A stretch of 64,000 nucleotides of DNA from an uncultured Mycoplasmatota bacterium. Its GTDB lineage: Bacteria; Bacillota_I; Bacilli_A; RF39; UBA660. Of the stretch, positions 8,223 through 16,434 are shown one piece after another (the stretch's first letter is position 1; every line of letters begins with the position of its first letter). The notes under the pieces were generated by a model. The model saw only the letters and a list, made by a program, of their open reading frames with translations, was not told the origin of the DNA and ran no database searches. Position numbers and translations under genes: made by a program. The stretch spans positions 1-64,000 of the forward strand of contig URPE01000004.1 in NCBI GenBank assembly GCA_900549625.1. The letters are read 5' to 3'.

Positions 8223-9798
8223 AATAAAAAATTTAAAAATTAGTGTCAAAGAAAATCAAGAAATTGCCCTTTTAAAAAAAATAACTAAGGAACTAAGAAC
8301 AACACCAACCAATTACGAAATTAAAAAGCGTTCAATTGATGCTAGGGATAAATCAGATATTTTCTATGTCTATGATATATTTGCTGATGTAATAGGTGAA
8401 GAAAAAATACTAAAGCATAATAAAAAATTAGAACAAGTAATACCAAAGAAATATGTATTTCCGTATCAAACTAAAGAGCAAGTTAGTCCCAAAATAGTAG
8501 TAGTAGGTTCTGGGCCAGCTGGTTTATTTTGTGCTTATCATTTAGCCAAACAAAACTTAAACACAATTATTATTGAACGTGGTGAATGTATTGAAAAAAG
8601 AGTTGCGACTGTCGAAAAATTTTGGATGACTAACGAATTAAATGAAAACTCAAACGTTCAGTTTGGTGAAGGTGGTGCTGGTACATTTTCTGATGGCAAA
8701 TTAAATACTCTAGTTAAAGATAAAAACTTAAGAGGCACAAGAGTACTAGAACTATTTGTTAAGTTTGGAGCTCCCAAAGAAATTCTTTATGATTCTCATC
8801 CTCATATAGGGACAGATATTTTAAGAAATGTCGTTAAAAATATGCGTGAAGAAATAATTTCACTAGGTGGTAAGTTTTATTTTGATACAAAATTAACAAA
8901 TATCAAAATAAAAAACAACAAAGTAAGCGATATTGAATTAAATCATAATACTTGGCTAAAAACAGATTACTTAGTACTAGCAATTGGCCATTCTGCCCGT
9001 GATACCTTTGAAATGCTTTATGAGAAAAATATTCCTATGCATTCTAAACCATTTGCAGTAGGTGTAAGAATTGAACACGAAAAAGAATTAATAGATAATT
9101 CTCAATATGGCGATTTAAAAAGATATTTACCGCCAGCTAGTTATAAATTAACATATCAAACAAAAGAAAAAAGAGGCGTTTATACTTTTTGTATGTGTCC
9201 AGGAGGATTTGTAGTAAACTCTTCTAGTGAAAAAAATCGTCTTGTTATCAATGGTATGAGTAACTATAAAAGAGAATCTTCCTCTTCCAATAGTGCAGTT
9301 ATTGTAACTATTTCCCCTAAAGATTTTGGCGATAAGCCACTAGATGGTATGTACTATCAAAGGGCTTTAGAAGAACAAGCCTATAAAATAAAAAATGGTA
9401 AAATTCCTTCACAAAGATTAATTGATTTTTATAAAAATGTTGAAACAAAAGAATTCCCTAAATTTAAAGGTAGTCATAAAGGCCTTACTAGTGGTGCTAA
9501 TTTAAATTTGATTTTACCTTCCATAATTACTGATGCCATAAAAGAAGCCTTACCTGAGTTCGGTAAAAAGATAAAAGGTTTTGATAATGATGATGCAATA
9601 CTTTCAGGTATAGAGACACGTTCTTCTTCCCCCGTTCGTATTGAAAGAAATGAAGACTGTGTCTCACTTATTAACAATTTATATCCTTGTGGCGAAGGAG
9701 CAGGCTACGCAGGTGGCATAACCTCTAGTGCTATGGATGGAATTAAAGTTTCTGAATGTTTAGTAAAAAATATTATAGATTCTAATCGTGGCTACTAA
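8215..9798 (+). CDS. FAD-dependent dehydrogenase, COG2509 type
   Basis: A 527-residue flavoprotein. The ATG at 8215 lies 8 bases inside the previous gene. Residues 1-90 form the extra N-terminal domain typical of this family. Then comes the FAD motif VVVGSGPAGLFCAYHLA (about 97-113), followed by NVQFGEGGAGTFSDGKL, a family hallmark. C-terminal contacts include IETRSSSPVRI and PCGEGAGYAGGI. The substrate is unknown. Its place beside a second flavoprotein hints at a shared redox role, which is inferred. Confidence 0.88.
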   Translation: MIRIKNLKISVKENQEIALLKKITKELRTTPTNYEIKKRSIDARDKSDIFYVYDIFADVIGEEKILKHNKKLEQVIPKKYVFPYQTKEQVSPKIVVVGSGPAGLFCAYHLAKQNLNTIIIERGECIEKRVATVEKFWMTNELNENSNVQFGEGGAGTFSDGKLNTLVKDKNLRGTRVLELFVKFGAPKEILYDSHPHIGTDILRNVVKNMREEIISLGGKFYFDTKLTNIKIKNNKVSDIELNHNTWLKTDYLVLAIGHSARDTFEMLYEKNIPMHSKPFAVGVRIEHEKELIDNSQYGDLKRYLPPASYKLTYQTKEKRGVYTFCMCPGGFVVNSSSEKNRLVINGMSNYKRESSSSNSAVIVTISPKDFGDKPLDGMYYQRALEEQAYKIKNGKIPSQRLIDFYKNVETKEFPKFKGSHKGLTSGANLNLILPSIITDAIKEALPEFGKKIKGFDNDDAILSGIETRSSSPVRIERNEDCVSLINNLYPCGEGAGYAGGITSSAMDGIKVSECLVKNIIDSNRGY

Positions 9799-9810
9799 GC
9801 CACTTTTTTT
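9788..9810 (+). terminator. Terminator after the flavoprotein pair
   Basis: GTGGCT-ACTA-AGCCAC followed by seven T, overlapping the stop codon. Confidence 0.8.
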
Positions 9811-9827
9811 ATGTGAAACAAGAAAAA

Positions 9828-9898
9828 CGTACAAAATGTACGAAAAAACATGTAAAAAATGTACAAATTGTCCGAAAAATTATGTGAAAACCGTACAA
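9828..9898. repeat. Cluster of TGTACG/GTAC repeats
   Basis: A perfect 5-bp inverted repeat CGTAC-AAAAT-GTACG spans 9828-9842. It is followed by related words TGTACAAA, TGTCCGAAAAA and CCGTACAA. The cluster lies between a terminator and the next promoter, so an operator is possible; no regulator is identified. Confidence 0.35.
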
Positions 9899-10001
9899 TA
9901 TTCTTAAAAGCGTCAATGTTTGCTTGCATAACAGTATTACATACATGCAACTTTTTATAACATAAACTGTATCAATCATGTCTAAGTAAACTATTACTCC
10001 C

Positions 10002-10030
10002 TTTTCATAAATAAAAAACTATGATAAAAT
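10002..10030 (+). promoter_or_regulatory. Promoter of nucleoside kinase-gap
   Basis: TTTTCA at 10002-10007, 17-base spacer, TAAAAT at 10025-10030. A start of transcription near 10037 rules out the upstream ATG at 10021 as the translation start. Confidence 0.6.
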
Positions 10031-10056
10031 TAATTAGAATAAAAGAGGGATTAAAA

Positions 10057-11691
10057 ATGGAATACGTAAAAATAACATTAAATGATGGCACTATAAAAGA
10101 ATGTCCAAAAGATACAACTTATTATGAATTAAGTAAATCACTGGGTAAAGAAAAAGACACAATAGCTGTAAGAGTAAATAATGAGGTTTTTCCATTAGAT
10201 GCTAAAATAAGAAAAGATGAAAATGTCGAATTACTTGATGTTAAAACCTTATCTGGCTATAAAATATATCAATCAGGCTTAAAATTTCTTTTTATAGTTG
10301 CTGTTTCCAAACTATTTCCTGAAAGCATTGTTCATTTTCTTCACAGTGTACCAAAAGGTATTCTATGTGAAATAGATATGCCTCACAACATTACAGGTAT
10401 AGACGTTTCCAATATTAAACGAGAAATGGCCAAAATAGTTGAACAAAAAGAACGAATTTTTCGTTATAACATGGATGTTAAAGAAACAAGCAAATATTTT
10501 ACAAGTAAAGAAGAATATGAAAAGGCCAGTAACATTGCAAGCCTTCCTAATGACGTAGTAACTCTTTATAGACTAGAAAATAAATTAAATTATTTTTATA
10601 CATTTATGCCATATGATACCTCAGTTATCAACCGTTTTGAATTAGTATTCTTAGGCCGCAACCGGATAGTCTTAGTTTGTCCAAGCCCACAAAGCAATGG
10701 TCTTATTCCGGAGTATGTTCACTATGAAAATATTGTTTCTAATTTTATGGCTAGCAAAACATGGCTAAGAAGAATGAAATCTCCATATTTATCAGATATG
10801 AATTCATTAGTAAGCACATCTAAAATAAATGAATTTATTAAATCAAATGAAATTCTATATATGGAAGATTTAATTAAGGCCAGTGATAAAATTATTTCTA
10901 TGCGTGATGTTAAGATGGTTTTAATTGCGGGACCTTCCTCTAGTGGTAAAACAACAACTATGAAAAGATTAAAATCAATACTAAAAGCCCGTGGCTATGA
11001 ACCTATCGGTATATCAACAGATGATTTCTTTGTTGATAGAGAAGATACACCTAAAAATGATTTAGGTGAAAAAGATTTTGAATGTTTACAAGCCATTGAC
11101 TTAGAACTATTTAATAAAACATTAGAAAAACTACTAAACGAAGAAGAAGTTGAACTACCGGAATATGACTTTATAAATGGCAAAAAAGTATTTAAAGGAT
11201 GCAAAGTCAAACTAAAAGATAATAGCCTTCTTTTAATCGAAGGATTACATTGTTTAAATGATGACTTAATTCCTTACATAGATTCTAAATATAAGTTTAA
11301 AATATACTTAAGCCCATTTATACCTCTTAATATTGATCGCCATAACTACATATCAACATTAGATTTACGTCTTATTAGAAGAATTGTCCGTGATAATCGT
11401 ACTAGAGGTAAAAAAGTTGATGAAACCATTAAAGAATGGCAAGTAGTAAGAAAAGGTGAAGAAAATTATATATTCCCATATGTTTATCAAGCAGACATGA
11501 TTATTAACACAGCACTTGCCTATGAGATAGGAGTTTTAAAAGTTTATGCTATTCCCTTGTTATACTCAGTAGGTCTTGATAGCCCATATTACAATGAAGC
11601 AAGAAGATTAATTCATTATTTAGAGGTTTTCTTCCCAATACCAGCTGAGTTTGTACCAAGTGGTTCAGTTTTAAGAGAATTTATAGGATAG
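10057..11691 (+). CDS. TGS-domain nucleoside (uridine) kinase
   Basis: A 544-residue protein combining a tRNA-synthetase-like N-terminus with a kinase. An N-terminal TGS-like beta-grasp domain (about 1-65: ITLNDGTIKECPKDTTYYEL) is followed by a region related to the threonyl-tRNA synthetase second domain. The C-terminal half is a uridine kinase/PRK domain with Walker A AGPSSSGKTT near residue 290, then STDDFFVDRED and LLIEGLHCLND. It should phosphorylate a nucleoside such as uridine. AGAGGGA precedes the ATG at 10057. gap follows after 17 bases. Fusions of this shape are common in Bacillota. Confidence 0.85.
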   Translation: MEYVKITLNDGTIKECPKDTTYYELSKSLGKEKDTIAVRVNNEVFPLDAKIRKDENVELLDVKTLSGYKIYQSGLKFLFIVAVSKLFPESIVHFLHSVPKGILCEIDMPHNITGIDVSNIKREMAKIVEQKERIFRYNMDVKETSKYFTSKEEYEKASNIASLPNDVVTLYRLENKLNYFYTFMPYDTSVINRFELVFLGRNRIVLVCPSPQSNGLIPEYVHYENIVSNFMASKTWLRRMKSPYLSDMNSLVSTSKINEFIKSNEILYMEDLIKASDKIISMRDVKMVLIAGPSSSGKTTTMKRLKSILKARGYEPIGISTDDFFVDREDTPKNDLGEKDFECLQAIDLELFNKTLEKLLNEEEVELPEYDFINGKKVFKGCKVKLKDNSLLLIEGLHCLNDDLIPYIDSKYKFKIYLSPFIPLNIDRHNYISTLDLRLIRRIVRDNRTRGKKVDETIKEWQVVRKGEENYIFPYVYQADMIINTALAYEIGVLKVYAIPLLYSVGLDSPYYNEARRLIHYLEVFFPIPAEFVPSGSVLREFIG

Positions 11692-11708
11692 AAAGAAGGA
11701 ATTTTATT

Positions 11709-12722
11709 ATGATAAGAGTTGCAATTAATGGCTTTGGTCGCATAGGCCGTTTAGCCTTTAGAGAAATGATTACAGGTGTCAATTTTGATGTTGTTGCCAT
11801 TAATGATCTAAGTAGTGCCGAAGAACTTGCCTATTTATTAAAATATGATACTAATCATCGCCGTTTTTATGAAGATTTAATAGGTAATGTTGATAACAAC
11901 TTAGTTATCAACAATCAAAAATACATTCCAGTATTTAACGAAACCGACCCAGAAAACTTACCATGGGAAAGTCTTGATGTTGATTTAGTACTTGAGTGTA
12001 CAGGACATTTTACTAGCCTTGAAGGTGCCCAAAAACATATTAAGGCAGGTGCTAAAAAAGTTCTTATTTCTGCACCTGGTAAAGGAGATATGAAAACCAT
12101 TGTTTATGGTGTAAATGACAATATCTTAGATGGCAGTGAGACTATCGTTTCTGCAGCCTCTTGTACAACCAATTGTCTAGCACCAGTATTAAAAGTGATC
12201 GATGACAATTTTGGCATTAAAATGGGCTTCATGTCAACAATTCATGCTTATACAAACGATCAAGTAACATTAGACGTTGCTCATAAAAAGGGTATTAAAG
12301 AAAGAAGAGGACGTGCTTGTGCCCAAAATATCGTTCCTACCTCAACGGGTGCTGCTAAAGCAATTGATAAAGTCTTACCAAACTTGAAAAATAAACTAAG
12401 TGGTGTAGCTTACCGTGTTCCGGTAAGTGATGGCTCTATGATTGATTTAACTCTATACCTTGAAAAAAATGTAACAAAAGAATTAATTAATGATACTTTA
12501 AGAAATAACGAAAGTGTTTGCTTAAAAACAACTAAAGATCCTATAGTATCTAGTGATGTAATTGGTATGAAAATTGCCTCTTTAGTAGATGAATCACTAA
12601 CACAAGTAATCAAAACAGAAGACCAAGAACTAGTAAAAATAGTATCATGGTATGATAACGAAATGGGTTATACCCATCAAATGATGAATACAGCCTACGC
12701 TTTATTTAAAAACGCTAAATAA
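11709..12722 (+). CDS. gap: Glyceraldehyde-3-phosphate dehydrogenase, type I
   Basis: A 337-residue GAPDH, which oxidises and phosphorylates glyceraldehyde 3-phosphate with NAD in glycolysis. The N-terminal NAD motif is INGFGRIGRLAFR. The active cysteine is Cys152 in SCTTNCLAP, with HAYTNDQ following it, and the C-terminus has WYDNEMGY. Full length. AAGGA precedes the ATG. It ends at a strong terminator and appears cotranscribed with the nucleoside kinase. Confidence 0.96.
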   Translation: MIRVAINGFGRIGRLAFREMITGVNFDVVAINDLSSAEELAYLLKYDTNHRRFYEDLIGNVDNNLVINNQKYIPVFNETDPENLPWESLDVDLVLECTGHFTSLEGAQKHIKAGAKKVLISAPGKGDMKTIVYGVNDNILDGSETIVSAASCTTNCLAPVLKVIDDNFGIKMGFMSTIHAYTNDQVTLDVAHKKGIKERRGRACAQNIVPTSTGAAKAIDKVLPNLKNKLSGVAYRVPVSDGSMIDLTLYLEKNVTKELINDTLRNNESVCLKTTKDPIVSSDVIGMKIASLVDESLTQVIKTEDQELVKIVSWYDNEMGYTHQMMNTAYALFKNAK

Positions 12723-12733
12723 GCGTTTTTTTT
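12711..12733 (+). terminator. Terminator after gap
   Basis: AACGCT-AAATA-AGCGTT with eight T; it overlaps the gap stop codon. Confidence 0.85.
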
Positions 12734-13047
12734 ACATTACTAAAGTTACTAACTACTTTCAACGAATAAGTGAAATAAAATTTAAATGTGATTTTTATAA
12801 AGCTCCATGTTTTAGTGGAAAAATAAATTATTAAAACGATAAAAAAAAGACGAGAATTAACTCGCCTTTTAAAGTGTATTTTGTTATCTTTAAATTGCTA
12901 TATAAAAAGTAATCAAAATACATTTAAGTAATATCACATTAGAAACTATTATGATACTTTTTTTGTAGTGAAAAGTATCAAAAAAAAGAGACTTTGCAAT
13001 AAGCCTCGAACCTTTTGCTGTTGGACGTCACCTTGGTGGGGATAGTT

Positions 13048-13131
13048 ATGAGTAAAAAGAATTTATTACCAACTTTCTATATTTTTTTACTAATTTTTTT
13101 GCAAGTCAGATTACTTTATAAAACCATATAG
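13048..13131 (+). CDS. Possible small hydrophobic peptide (27 aa)
   Basis: ATG at 13048 with GGTGGGG 6-12 bases before it opens 27 codons: a basic start (MSKKN), a hydrophobic core (about residues 8-20) and a short basic tail. This is the shape of a type I toxin or a small membrane peptide, but it matches no family I can name. The upstream 70 bases are unusually GC-rich for an intergenic region and may fold. Weak call. Confidence 0.22.
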   Translation: MSKKNLLPTFYIFLLIFLQVRLLYKTI

Positions 13132-13330
13132 CATAAAGTAAATCCTCTTTTTCTGCTTACTACAAAAATACTTCTAAACAATGTGTTTAAATGTCCAAAA
13201 AATATAACCGAAGACGTTTAGCTCATGAAGACTAGAGGTTCTCTTTCTTTATTATATGAAATTGCTTTCTCTACATACATACTAGCATAAAAATGCTTGA
13301 AATAAAAGAGTAAATTTTGTAAAATTAAAG
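13080..13330 (+). repeat. Leader module copy 1
   Basis: This stretch is similar to about 14815-15050. Shared blocks are ACTAATTTTTTT, TCTAAACA, CTAGAGGTTCTCTTT, ATTATATGAAATT and TTGAAATAAAAGAGTAAAT. The two copies sit upstream of the two poly-G tracts. Confidence 0.6.
13297..13325 (+). promoter_or_regulatory. Promoter of phase-variable WRIIGV gene
   Basis: TTGAAA at 13297-13302, 17-base spacer, TAAAAT at 13320-13325. AGGAGAG at 13337-13343 then serves the ATG at 13351. Confidence 0.6.
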
Positions 13331-13366
13331 AAGAATAGGAGAGATAAATCATGAAGTATAAATTCA

Positions 13367-14761
13367 TTGGGGGGGGGGTTATTAAATAAGCATAACTCTC
13401 CAAAACTACAGAAATTTAAAGAAAATAATAGTAAAAGAAAAGTAATAGTAACAGCAATAATTATAAGTATATTGTTATTATCAGGTGTATATTTATATAG
13501 TTCTTTTGCTGTGTTTAGTGAAGAAAAAAACTTTAATGTAATAAATGGAACAGTAAGTGATCCAGGTGATATTTATTTTGCGTATTACGTGGATGGTGAG
13601 ATTACAAGAGATTTACCTGCACAGGGAAGTGGTTATACATTAGATATCGAAAAATCAAATTGTACTAATGGTGTGACAGTAAATTGGGAAGAAAACACGT
13701 ATTCGGCCATTATTACATACAGTAAATATAACGTCGAAGATTATACAAGGACGAGGTGTAATTTATATTTTAAAAAATTAGAGGTGTCCGCAATTGATTA
13801 TATAAAAAAATTGTCAAAATATAATATTGAAACTCTTGCAAGGGACGAAGTAGGAGGAAATATAAGATATATTGGTGCTAATCCTGATAATTACGTAAAT
13901 ATAGATGGCGAATTATGGCGAATCATAGGTGTCATGAATAACATAGATGATGGTACAGGTAATAAAAGTGATAGAATTAAATTGATTAAAAATGAAAGTA
14001 TCGGTGCCTATTCGTGGGATAGTAGTGACAGCACTGTAAATAGTGGATTAGGTGTAAATGAATGGAGTCAGGCGGATTTAATGAAACTATTAAATCCTGG
14101 TTATGAAAGCGAAACAGTAGGTGGGTCATTATACTGGAATAGTGGATCAGGAAATTGTTATAATGGAAAAAACAATGCCACTACAACTTGTGACTTTACA
14201 AAATCGGGTTTAAAGGAAAACTTGAAAGGCTTAATAGATGATGTGGTGTGGAATACTGGAAGCAATGGGTCAGATTTATTGTTTAACGAAATTGTGACTT
14301 CTAAATTTTATGAACTAGAAAGAAGTAGCAACAATGGTAAAATATGTTCAAGCGGAGACTATTGTAATGATGTTGTAACTAGGACAACAACATGGAAAGG
14401 TAAGGTTGGCTTAATGTATCCATCAGATTATGGTTATGCCACAAGTGGTGGCAGTCCAACAGACAGAGCAACATGTTTAAACACAAAATTAGGACATTGG
14501 GATAGTAGTTCGGTAAGAACTTGCTACTTGAATGACTGGCTATATAAAAATGGCTCTATTTGGCAAATAACTCCAGCTGCGAACTCATCATATTATTATA
14601 AATATGGCAATGGAGTTTTTTGTATTGCTGAGACATCTGCTATGGGAGATGAATTTACAGCACTGGCATTTAATGTGTTTCCAGTTGTTTATATTTCTTC
14701 TTCAGCAAAAATCACATCTGGTATAGGTTCAAAAGAGTCGCCATTCATTTTAGGGCTGTGA
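13367..14761 (+). CDS. WRIIGV-family surface protein, poly-G phase-variable, OFF in this sequence (paralog 2)
   Basis: The open frame starts at a TTG at 13367 with no ribosome site in range. The authentic start is almost certainly the ATG at 13351, put out of frame by the ten-G tract. With nine G the product would begin MKYKFIGGGLLNKH. A transmembrane segment follows (KVIVTAIIISILLLSGVYLY), then an extracellular part of about 420 residues. The family core is complete: RYIGANPDNY, LWRIIGVM, LIKNESIGAYSWDSS, NEWSQADLMKLLNPGYE, YPSDYGYATSGG, LNDWLYKNGS, FPVVYISS, SGIGSKESPFIL. The role is probably a surface-exposed binding protein, which is inferred. Start confidence is low; the frame itself is certain. 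Confidence 0.8.
   Translation: MGGGLLNKHNSPKLQKFKENNSKRKVIVTAIIISILLLSGVYLYSSFAVFSEEKNFNVINGTVSDPGDIYFAYYVDGEITRDLPAQGSGYTLDIEKSNCTNGVTVNWEENTYSAIITYSKYNVEDYTRTRCNLYFKKLEVSAIDYIKKLSKYNIETLARDEVGGNIRYIGANPDNYVNIDGELWRIIGVMNNIDDGTGNKSDRIKLIKNESIGAYSWDSSDSTVNSGLGVNEWSQADLMKLLNPGYESETVGGSLYWNSGSGNCYNGKNNATTTCDFTKSGLKENLKGLIDDVVWNTGSNGSDLLFNEIVTSKFYELERSSNNGKICSSGDYCNDVVTRTTTWKGKVGLMYPSDYGYATSGGSPTDRATCLNTKLGHWDSSSVRTCYLNDWLYKNGSIWQITPAANSSYYYKYGNGVFCIAETSAMGDEFTALAFNVFPVVYISSSAKITSGIGSKESPFILGL
13369..13378 (+). repeat. Poly-G tract (10 G) in codons 7-10 of a WRIIGV gene
   Basis: Ten consecutive G lie 18 bases after the ATG at 13351, which has an ideal ribosome site. With ten G the frame from this ATG ends after 12 codons at a TAA. 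With nine or twelve G it runs into the long frame ending at 14761. This is a classic slipped-strand contingency tract, here in the OFF length. Confidence 0.8.
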
Positions 14762-14933
14762 GTGAAAAAAGTAGATTTACTAAAGTTTAAACTCAGATAT
14801 AATGAAATGCTTTTATATTGACTAATTTTTTTATTAGTCGGATTCTTATATGTGGTAATAATATAATAGTCACCTTACATTGTTTAAAATAAAAATCGTC
14901 TAAACATAGTGTTAGACGTTCTTAAAAACAATC

Positions 14934-14971
14934 GAGGACATCTAGCGACCAAACTAGAGGTTCTCTTTTTT
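14934..14971 (+). terminator. Terminator upstream of the wall-protein promoter
   Basis: Twelve-position stem with one mismatch (GAGGACATCTAG with CTAGAGGTTCTC), 8-base loop, six T. The related sequence at 13212-13246 pairs less well. Confidence 0.65.
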
Positions 14972-15053
14972 ATTATATGAAATTTCTTTCATTAGATACA
15001 TATTAACACAAAAATTATTGAAATAAAAGAGTAAATTTTTATGCAAAATTTGC

Positions 15054-15086
15054 TTGACAAATTGTTTGAGGGGGGGGGGTTATAAT
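15054..15086 (+). promoter_or_regulatory. Promoter with poly-G tract in its spacer
   Basis: Consensus TTGACA at 15054-15059 and consensus TATAAT at 15081-15086 are separated by 21 bases. Ten of these (15070-15079) are G. The optimum is 17, so the present length should be weak; loss of G would strengthen it. It drives the wall protein at 15177. Confidence 0.75.
15070..15079 (+). repeat. Poly-G tract (10 G) between -35 and -10
   Basis: Ten G in an AT-rich intergenic region, only 1.7 kb from the other ten-G tract. Slippage changes promoter spacing. Spacer homopolymers that tune expression are known from Neisseria porA and opc. Confidence 0.8.
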
Positions 15087-15176
15087 TAGCTTGTATAAAA
15101 GAATGCTTGGGTGATGCCTATCGATTGGTTGGTTTGTTTGTAATTTTGAATATTAAAAAAGAAAGGTTTTGAGAAA

Positions 15177-16385
15177 ATGAAAAAGAAAATATTAAGTTTA
15201 ATTGCTCTTGGTTTGGTTTGCGTACCATTTGTTTGTAATGCAGAGACTGTAGATAGTACACATATTGCTTATACAGAAAATTATTTTGGTTTAAATGAGG
15301 ATCTTTCCGAATCACAACTTATCATTGATGATGTTAAAGAATATGATAAACTTACTTTTAAACAAAACAGACATGAAAATACTGGTAAAGTAGAGCTTAA
15401 AAAAGATGCTAAAATTGGAGGATTTGACATCTTTCATAATCCTTTAACATATGTTGCTAATGGCGTGAATGTTGTGTCTGAATTGCCTGGTACTAGAGAT
15501 GACCTTAAATTTATTATGGAAGGTGAAGGTAGTATAACTGTTTATGGTGTTTACTTAGGAGGCTATGGCAAAATTGATAGTGAAACTATTAAAACGGCTT
15601 ATTATGGTGATACTTGTGTTAAAGATAGTGATAATATTTGTTATTACTTTAAAACAAAAGAAGATTTTGCTGATAAGTTTGATAGCTTAAAAACTTTAAG
15701 TGTTAATAAAGGAATGGATAGTAAATTAACAAGTGATGACTTTGTAAATGGTACTAATAAGGCTAGTATTAAAGAAGATGAAGATCATAAATGGATTACT
15801 AAAGAATGGATTAATGAACACATTACAACTGATATGAATGTTGTTTATAATGATAATGGTTCTGTAACATTTACAAGTGAAAAAGAAGAAGAGAAAGCAT
15901 ATTCTTTAAAAAGCAATTTAAATGTTGTATTTACTAGTAAAACAGAACTTGATAAGGCTTATACTTTAAAAACACCAACTATTAAAGCAGCTGATTATAC
16001 AATAGATGGTTATACTTCAATATCAGGTTATGATATTAGTGTTTATAATGGTAATCAAGTAGTTGAAATGAAAAATGGAGATTTTGAAATAACAATTCCA
16101 ATTGCTGTTAAATATGATAAATATGTTGTTGCTTATGTAAAAGATGGTAAAATAGTAGAAACAATTGATGCATCTTATAAAGACGGTTTTGTAACATTTA
16201 AAACAACACATTTATCAGAATATGTAGTGTTTGGTAAGAATCTTAATAATGGTTCTAGTGAAACTACAAATGAGACTGAAAAAAATCCTCAAACAGGTGA
16301 TAATATATTAGTTATGTTAGCAGGTTTAATTTTATCTGGTAGTGCATTAATATATGCTGGTGCAAAAAAACTTAAGAGAAATTAA
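15177..16385 (+). CDS. Sortase-anchored wall protein (NPQTG), promoter phase-variable
   Basis: A 402-residue secreted protein. A signal peptide (about 1-22, ending CNA) is followed by about 340 extracellular residues and a sorting signal NPQTG at 370-374. A hydrophobic helix and the basic tail KKLKRN end it. No named domain is recognised; there are two short similar stretches (AYSLKSNLNVVFTSKTE, AYTLKTPTI). AGAAAGG precedes the ATG. The sortase gene lies 49 bases downstream, beyond a terminator. Expression probably varies with the poly-G length in the promoter spacer. Confidence 0.85.
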   Translation: MKKKILSLIALGLVCVPFVCNAETVDSTHIAYTENYFGLNEDLSESQLIIDDVKEYDKLTFKQNRHENTGKVELKKDAKIGGFDIFHNPLTYVANGVNVVSELPGTRDDLKFIMEGEGSITVYGVYLGGYGKIDSETIKTAYYGDTCVKDSDNICYYFKTKEDFADKFDSLKTLSVNKGMDSKLTSDDFVNGTNKASIKEDEDHKWITKEWINEHITTDMNVVYNDNGSVTFTSEKEEEKAYSLKSNLNVVFTSKTELDKAYTLKTPTIKAADYTIDGYTSISGYDISVYNGNQVVEMKNGDFEITIPIAVKYDKYVVAYVKDGKIVETIDASYKDGFVTFKTTHLSEYVVFGKNLNNGSSETTNETEKNPQTGDNILVMLAGLILSGSALIYAGAKKLKRN

Positions 16386-16387
16386 TT

Positions 16388-16415
16388 AGGTGGGTGAAAG
16401 CCTGCCTTTTATTTT
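16388..16415 (+). terminator. Terminator between wall protein and sortase
   Basis: AGGTGGG-TGAAAG-CCTGCCT (two G-T pairs) then TTTTATTTT. It may give partial read-through into the sortase gene. Confidence 0.6.
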
Positions 16416-16434
16416 GATAGAAAGAAAGTTGTTT

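Larger units (their letters stand above)
12734..13350. other. 617-base intergenic region before the poly-G locus
   Basis: No long gene is present. It holds a weak bidirectional hairpin GACGAG-AATTAA-CTCGCC (about 12850-12867) flanked by A and T runs. A 9-bp inverted repeat GATACTTTT/AAAAGTATC (12953-12961 with 12971-12979) is followed by A, so it is not a terminator. It also contains a possible 27-codon peptide gene at 13048. From about 13080 onward the sequence resembles the leader of the wall-protein gene at 15177. Confidence 0.6.
14762..15176. other. 415-base intergenic region with leader module copy 2
   Basis: It contains hairpins GACTAAT/ATTAGTC (14820-14839) and CGTCTAA/TTAGACG (14897-14918), a terminator at 14934-14971, and the second copy of the leader module. 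A promoter whose spacer holds the second poly-G tract follows. No gene is seen. Confidence 0.7.

Noticed and set aside
10021..10056. Upstream ATG for the nucleoside kinase
   Set aside because: It lies inside the -10 region of the promoter, and the AGAGGGA site points to the ATG at 10057.
12953..12990. Hairpin GATACTTTT/AAAAGTATC as a terminator
   Set aside because: It is followed by A on the + strand, and on the minus strand the T run precedes the stem, so it fits neither direction.
12723..15176. Replication origin at the skew boundary
   Set aside because: No dnaA, dnaN or gyrase genes and no clear TTATCCACA boxes; kept only as a compositional boundary.
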